Source: Lates calcarifer (taxonomy: Eukaryota > Chordata > Actinopteri > Centropomidae). Taken from it: 64,000 nucleotides of DNA. The stretch covers positions 26,865,791-26,929,790 of the forward strand of contig NC_066842.1 of NCBI RefSeq assembly GCF_001640805.2, given 5' to 3'. A program made the translations under genes and the position numbers. This document shows, piece by piece, positions 58,217 through 64,000 of the stretch (position 1 is the first letter of the stretch; every line of letters begins with the position of its first letter). The notes beneath the pieces were generated by a model. The model was not told where the DNA came from, searched no databases, and was given only the letters and a program-made list of their open reading frames with translations.

Positions 58217-58721
58217 GTAAGAACACATACACATATCATACACATATACACACAGACAATTTCAGTGAGCTTGCAGAAATGATGATGCATTTGTATCCAC
58301 ACATACATACATGCATATACATATTCATATAACCATGGAAAAATCACACAGCATTTACATTTTTATGTACACACAGTGTTTGTATGTGCATATAAAATAT
58401 GCTTTATAAGGCATTTATGCTCTATAAAATACAGCCACAGTCAAAGGTAGAGAGCAGGATGCAGGGACGGAAAGATGAGAGATAGGAGGAAAGGAGAGAT
58501 GGATGAAGCATAGAGGGAACGGTAGATGAAGTGGGAAGCTAATTGCACGACTACAGAGGGATCCCTGAGGCGATAACGATGGAAATGGAGAAATTGAAAA
58601 CAACGAAAGGAAAAAAGGGAAAGTAAAAAGAGGAGGAGACGGGAGGAATGAAAGCAATAGAGGGTGTACTGCTCATATGACCGGGATCCTTACATTAATG
58701 CAGCAAAATACTCACATTATG

Positions 58722-58771
<50 letters not shown>

Positions 58772-58782
58772 AATCTATCTCC
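58722..58782. repeat. (CTAT)n microsatellite
   Basis: About 15 tandem tetranucleotide units with one interruption (caat). Confidence 0.97.
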
Positions 58783-58957
58783 ATTGCACTGCATTGCTTA
58801 TTATTTCTATGATGCTGTAGTAATAATGGTAGCCATCTTTTTCTTTGCATTCTCTTGCTCCATGTAGTCGTGCTCAGTGAGTGTGTATGTGTGTGTTTGT
58901 GTGTGAGAAATAGGCACATGCATTTTGGGAGTGGTGTTCCCTGGGTTGTTCCCAGTG

Positions 58958-58963
<6 letters not shown>

Positions 58964-58997
<34 letters not shown>
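58964..58997. repeat. (CT)n microsatellite
   Basis: About 17 tandem CT units. Confidence 0.95.
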
Positions 58998-58998
<1 letters not shown>

Positions 58999-60338
58999 CT
59001 CTCTCTGGTCCTCCTGGGAATGCTTTCACTAACTCAATTATTCATGTTTTCACATTAATGGGGGTCTCTTTCTCTGTGCTGTCACTGTTTAAATGGAAAA
59101 AGAGAACTTCTCTTCATCTGTGGTGACCTTGTGTGTGTACATTGTGTGTTGTGTGTGATTTCTCTCTCTGAAATACATACATTTGCTGGTTTGTAGGTGT
59201 CCATGTAAGGTGGTATTGTTTTTCAAATCAATTTTTTTATGAGAAACCAGGCTACCACACTGGATGATGTACACTCTGGGCTGTGATCAGTGTGGGTCCC
59301 CAGTGGTTAGATTTTATTCATGCACTTAGCAATTTGTCACCCAACAACAAATGTTGTGAGAAATACTAGCCATTAGCCTACTGACATTGGCTACCAGTAT
59401 GCTAACAATACTGTGGTTATTGTACAAATGACTGAAGAGTAAATGATTTATTCAGTTAGGCTATCTAGTTACTGGACATTGGTTTTAATGAAAAGTAACA
59501 GCTATTTTTTTTTTTACAAATTAACTAGCTAGCTTGAATCTTTGCTTCACTAACTGTAATTGAGAGGAGAGGCTAGCTTTACCTTGTTAGCATGCTACCT
59601 TTACTTTGGAGAGGCTTGCCTTAGGATGCTAGCATGCAAGTGTGAGCTTTACATTATTTCATTTAATAGGAGGAAGAGCCCTGTATCATAAGTTACAGTA
59701 TTCACATTAAATGGGACTGGCAGTTTCTGTCAACATCCATGTAATAATTACATGTGAAAAACAGATTTGTTTGAAAGATTTGATTGGTGCTAAATGATAT
59801 GACTGTCTGAAAAAAATAATGACATAAAAATTCACAAATTGTTAGCATGGGTTTTTACCCATCGCTAACTTTCATCCCACAGGAATGAGGCATTAGTTCT
59901 TTAGCCAGCTACTGACTTGTGATCCAGTCTTTTTTTTCAATAGATCCTCAGGAATCAGGATCTCAGGTCATTTAGACAGTAAGACTGGTCTTTGATGGAA
60001 TCATTTTTAAATTGTCCATGGTATATTTCATAGGTCAGATGTTAGGGCTAGTTTCTTTTGGACCCAAATGCAGGCTAAGAGACAGAAAAAGAGTTACTGG
60101 CGTAAGAGACGCACTGTTACACAGGAAAGACGAGGTTAGTAAAGGCACAGGAGATACACAAGAGATTGCTGAGATCACTGTTATGTACTGAGCAGCTGAT
60201 AGCTAAATACCATTTAAATGGCAGAACAATCTGGTGACGAGTGTAAGAGAGGTGGAGGTTGTCCTACTGGTGACGATGATTGATGAGAAGTAGGTGAACT
60301 GCTGATGGGTCAGGTGAGCAGATGCTGCCACACCTCAA

Positions 60339-60339
<1 letters not shown>

Positions 60340-60389
<50 letters not shown>
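60340..60389. repeat. (CA)n(GA)n compound microsatellite
   Basis: About 15 bp of CA followed by about 35 bp of GA. Confidence 0.95.
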
Positions 60390-60391
<2 letters not shown>

Positions 60392-61319
60392 AGGGGGAGG
60401 AGATACTAGGGAAGACAAGGAGGGAAAACACAGCAAACACAAGGGAAACCTGAAAGCGTAACTGCAGCCGTGACATCAGATCATTTTAAGATATGCATCA
60501 ACAAACCACTGGCACAGCTGGTTAAGATTACTCTGTGTCGTTTTACACAGCAGCAGGGATTTGCTTTTTTCTCCTGCCAGCAAGCTTCTTTTAACAAGGT
60601 CCATGAGCTCTGAGTGATCTGAACCAATTGGTTGCTCAAACTAAACCACAGAGATCAGAAAATTCAGAAGTAATTTTGGAAAACAATGACAAAAAACCTC
60701 CCATAAAGATGTTTAGGTATGAGTACTTGTGGTTCAGTCTTGATGTCTGTTTCATCATGAGTTTCAAATAAACCAATTTGAAATTGTATGTGTTAAAACA
60801 AGGCCAGTAATGATTTGTAGCCCAGATGCTAACAAGCTAGTAACAACCATTCCTAATAAGCTGTAAGTGAAGCATCAAATTATAAGTCTCATTCAGAGCC
60901 ACAGAAGGAGCTCCAGCCACAAATAGCTGATCAATTGGTATTATTGCCCATTGCAATATTGCAATATTAGGCTCTATCATAGTCTTACCACACACAAATC
61001 AATTCATACATCACTCACATCAATAACTCACTAAATTGGTGAGAAGAATGAGCCTGTCTCTCACAACACAGTTTCTCTATTCTTGGAGTGATGGATGACA
61101 AACAGATTCTAAGATCATCCTCCCCTTGTAAACGAGCCTCGGACGTATTCTTCATTGACGTCAAAGTAGAAAACGCCGATTAACAGAGGTAAGTGGTAGG
61201 AAGGGGGAGCAATATTTGCATGGCCTCAGCAGTGAGTTTGGGATACTCATGTGAGAGGGAGGGTCAAACGTTTGCATGATTAACCTGCTGGAAACGGGCC
61301 TTCATCGTCCTATCACAGG

Positions 61320-62771
61320 TTAATTCAGCTGCTCTTCTGCTTTACCTGTCAGGCCATTTTCTGTTGCAGCTGGTGCAAAGAGATTGCGCACCCAGTCCCA
61401 GTCATCAGTGTTCACATCGGAGAAGTATGAGCTGAAGTGCTTGCTCAGTGATGTGAGGTATGAGGTGGCAACCTCCCTCACTGTAGCTACAGACAGGTTG
61501 TTTGTGTGGAGAAACTCAGTCAGTGGGGGGAACATGTCTGTTATTCCGTCTTTTATCCTCCTTCTCCATAGGTCTGTTTTCTTGATGAGGGCAGGGATTT
61601 TGTCACTGACTTGAAGGATAGATGTGTGGCTTCTTGGATGGAGAGTTTGAGGCTATTCAGTATGTGGAATATTTCAGCAAGATATGCCAACTTGGCCACA
61701 TGCTCTGGGTCAGTAAAGAACTGTACAATGTTGGGTTTTTCCTCTCTCATAAAAGAGAGGGTAGCATAGCGTGTTCGGCTGTAGCTTAAACACCCGCTGC
61801 AAAACTTTACCACGAGAGAGCCATTGCACCTCAGACTGATACAACAGTGCGTCATGTCCAGCATCCATATCCCGACAAACATGACTGCAGTGCCTTTGAC
61901 TTCACAAAATTAACTGCAGTCACAGCTATGTTAAAAACAGAATGGAGATCTGGTTCCATGTCTTTGGAAGCATGTGCTTGATGATGCAGTATGCAGTGAG
62001 TAGCCATAATCCTCAGATTGATGGACTTGATCCGCGCTGTAACTCTACTCTTTCAGCCAGTCATTACAGCTGCACCATCCATACAAATGGCCACACATTC
62101 TTCCCAGCTCAGTCTTGCTTCAGTCATAAAAGCATCCAGAAGTCGGATTCCTTACCTGTTGTCCTGCCTGGCACCTCCTTGCAGAATAGCGAGACTCCAG
62201 AATGTCTCCTTCCAGTGCACCAAACAATCAATGAAATGTCTGTCAATTGTCCAACTGCATAGAAATGCTCACATGAAGTCTATCCAGCACTGTGAATGAA
62301 TGTCTGCAAGTTCTCCTCCTCCTCCTCAATTCTCCTCCTCTCTGTGTCATTTTAAAGCAGTATAACTTTCAGTTTATTAGCTGCTTCTGTCCCAAGCACA
62401 ACTTCACACATTTCAACCGCCGCTGGAAGAACACGTTCTTGTCCAATAGAGTGTGGGTTCTTACTTTTTGCAATCTATTGAGCCACTAAATAAGAAGCCC
62501 TCTGTGCTTTGAAGTTCACCATTCGTATTTTCTGGAACATATATTCCTCACCCTTTCACCAGGAAAAAAACTTTTGTTTTGTCCTTAAACTCTGGGTGCT
62601 TCGTAATCAGATGCCACTTTAGCTTAGCCAAGGGCACAGGGCACATTTTGGTCTTCCATCGCTGTTCTCAATAAAACCAAACTCGAGATAACTCTTGTCA
62701 CATTTTCTCAGTTTAGCTGGTTTGGGCTTAGCATCACTTGATGAAGTGAATGAACTTAAATATGTATCCAT
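61320..62771 (-). mobile_element. hAT-superfamily transposase pseudogene (ZBED5/FAM200-like)
   Basis: On the minus strand it starts with ATG at 62771 (MDTYLSSFTSSSDAK), then SYLEFGFIENSDGRPKCALC, a zinc-finger-BED-like Cys pair. Later come EECVAICMDGAAVMTG, the conserved hAT block, then MATHCILHHQ and FVKSKALQSC. After these follow PDPEHVAKLAYLAEIFHILN-type sequence (61553-61882) and FLHTNNLSV...DWDWVRNLF near the C-terminus (61320-61535). The blocks are in the right order but in different frames and cut by stops, for example after KCALCPWLS. It is therefore dead. I could not identify terminal inverted repeats. Confidence 0.8.
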
Positions 62772-63079
62772 CGTTGCTAGCTAGATGTGCTAATCATCAG
62801 CAGGAGCTGGGCACCAAGGGTGTCCTGAGCAAAGCTGATGATGAAAATGAGTAATGTGTGACAGATTTACAGGACATGTCACAATCATATTGGAGTTTTT
62901 ATTGGCCCAGAGCTGCAAAAGTGGGAGTTATTGGCTCAGTATGTTTGTTTTATTGATGCAGTGGTCCCCATATGTAGTAATGCACTTTTTTAATAATACG
63001 CCATAACTTTATAAATTTATTGAGAATTGTGGCCCAAGTCAATAACCAACTTGTTATTTAACCAAATATTCCAATCTGA

Positions 63080-64000
63080 ATCCCTGCAGTCTCTGGTGCT
63101 ACCCTTGTATTAAATGATATAGTGTCCACTGTAGACAATAAGATGCATTGCGCATCTCTTTTTATTGATTTATCAAAATCTTTTGACAGTTGATCACTTT
63201 ACACTCTCAGACAGCAGGATATTGCACAGGCTTCTATCTTAGGTATTATCCATCATTTATATTAATTTAATTAATTAATTAAACATCGGCAGGTCAGTTA
63301 ATACATGTAATTTACATTTTTATGCAGATTACACTGTTTTATACAGCTCGGCAACCTCCATCTACTCAGTCATCAACAATCTGTAACTCTCGTGTGATTC
63401 CTTACAGCATGCCCTAAGAAGAAACTTGCTTTAAATGGAGATAAAACAAAGCTTATGTTCTTCCTAGAAGAGTTAAAAGTTAAGGAAATGGATGCTACTC
63501 TTGAAATCTGCACTTTAGATTGTGTTCTAATTGAGAAAGTTCCTCATTATAAGTACCTAGGCATCTGGAGTGATGATAAACTTACCTTTAAAACCCACAT
63601 AGACAACTTAAGTTGCCAATTGGGGATGCAAGTTAGTTTTCTGTATAGGAACAGGTCCTGCCTCCCACCTATGACAGGAAAACAACCTTTCTCTCATTAA
63701 TAGATTATGGTGATGTTATTTATAGAAATGCTCCCATTTCCTATCTTAAACATATGGATGGATCACTCAGCTTTTTGATTTATTACAAACGATCCATATG
63801 GCACCCATCACTGTGTCTTGTGTCAGAAGGTGGGCTGGCCCTCCCTCTCAATTAGGCAAGATCAACATTTTTATCTACTAATTTGTAAAGGACTACCTCC
63901 TTATTTATCATCACTCCTGTTTCCAAGACATTCTACCTTTAACGGCCATTCTCAGGACTGGCTGACACTATATGCAGTAAACACTATTCTTGGAAAGACA
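63080..64000 (+). mobile_element. Non-LTR retrotransposon (LINE) reverse-transcriptase 3' part, broken
   Basis: It starts with remnants of the fingers/palm region ('tctttttattgatttatcaa' giving LFIDLSKSFD). An open stretch at 63455-63700 follows with VPHYKYLGIWSDDKLTFKTH and SFLYRNRSCLPP, the usual C-terminal region of fish LINE ORF2. Then come IDYGDVIYRNA and 'agaaggtgggctggccctcc' (KVGWPSL-like) in shifted frames. Several frameshifts and stops are present. The element is truncated at its 5' side and continues past the window edge. Confidence 0.8.

Larger units (their letters stand above)
58217..64000. other. carmil2 intron running off the window
   Basis: I searched for the next CARMIL exon (the VDEGVEEFF stretch of family members) and did not find it, so the intron is at least 5.8 kb. 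It holds (CTAT)n at 58722-58782, (CT)n at 58964-58997, (CA)n(GA)n at 60340-60389, a dead hAT transposase at 61320-62771 and a LINE fragment from about 63080. The rest is AT-rich with nothing recognisable. Confidence 0.6.

Noticed and set aside
57655..58232. Long minus-strand open frames opposite the carmil2 Pro-rich exon
   Set aside because: Shadow frames caused by composition bias of the GC-rich exon.
61156..61163. TGACGTCA, a perfect CRE palindrome
   Set aside because: A single 8-mer inside transposon-rich intron DNA with no promoter nearby.
62955..62975. 'cagtggtcccc' as a possible hAT terminal repeat
   Set aside because: It points the wrong way for the right end of the minus-strand hAT element, and no partner was found at the left side.

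Overview
The window is ordinary nuclear DNA from a ray-finned fish, most likely a percomorph teleost. Genes are split by many short GT-AG introns, intergenic DNA is AT-rich and full of dinucleotide microsatellites, and the repeats are typical of fish: Tc1/mariner, hAT, a LINE and a tRNA-derived SINE with a characteristic percomorph-style tail. I found no prokaryotic operon, CRISPR array, rRNA, tRNA gene or viral genome.

Three protein-coding genes lie head to tail on the + strand. (1) The 3' half of ripor1 (FAM65A) occupies about 1553-11675: 12 coding exons, 728 residues visible, with upstream exons left of the window. (2) ctcf has a CpG-rich promoter at about 18.75-19.06 kb, probable non-coding exons near 19.0 and 21.3 kb, and 15 coding exons at 22210-28420 encoding an 844-residue eleven-zinc-finger protein once one extra base is discounted. 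A long 3' region runs to about 31.4 kb. (3) carmil2 (RLTPR) has 32 coding exons at 33358-58216, with 1096 residues visible. Its remaining 3' exons lie beyond the right edge. The order RIPOR1-CTCF-CARMIL2 is the same as on human 16q22.1, which supports the ortholog assignments. All exon joins were checked by reading-frame phase, and the summed coding lengths are multiples of three in all three genes, apart from the single extra base in ctcf.

Region by region: 1-1552 is ripor1 intron with a mariner MITE. 7.8-9.2 kb holds two tandem Tc1-like relics inside a ripor1 intron. 11.7-18.7 kb is intergenic with a Tc1 relic and an AT-rich palindrome cluster. 31.4-33.4 kb is a short ctcf-carmil2 spacer that carries a near-consensus CTCF binding motif. 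58.2-64 kb is a carmil2 intron filled with microsatellites, a dead hAT transposase and the 3' part of a LINE.

The genes do not form a functional pathway. CTCF is the chromatin insulator and cohesin anchor, RIPOR1 is a Rho-effector polarity protein, and CARMIL2 is a capping-protein regulator. RIPOR1 and CARMIL2 both act on the cytoskeleton. I did not find an undescribed biological system. The points most worth a second look are a one-base frameshift in CTCF finger 2 of this assembly, a CTCF-type motif next to the ctcf gene, and the repeated placement of (GT)n tracts at 3' splice sites and (CA)n tracts at 5' splice sites.
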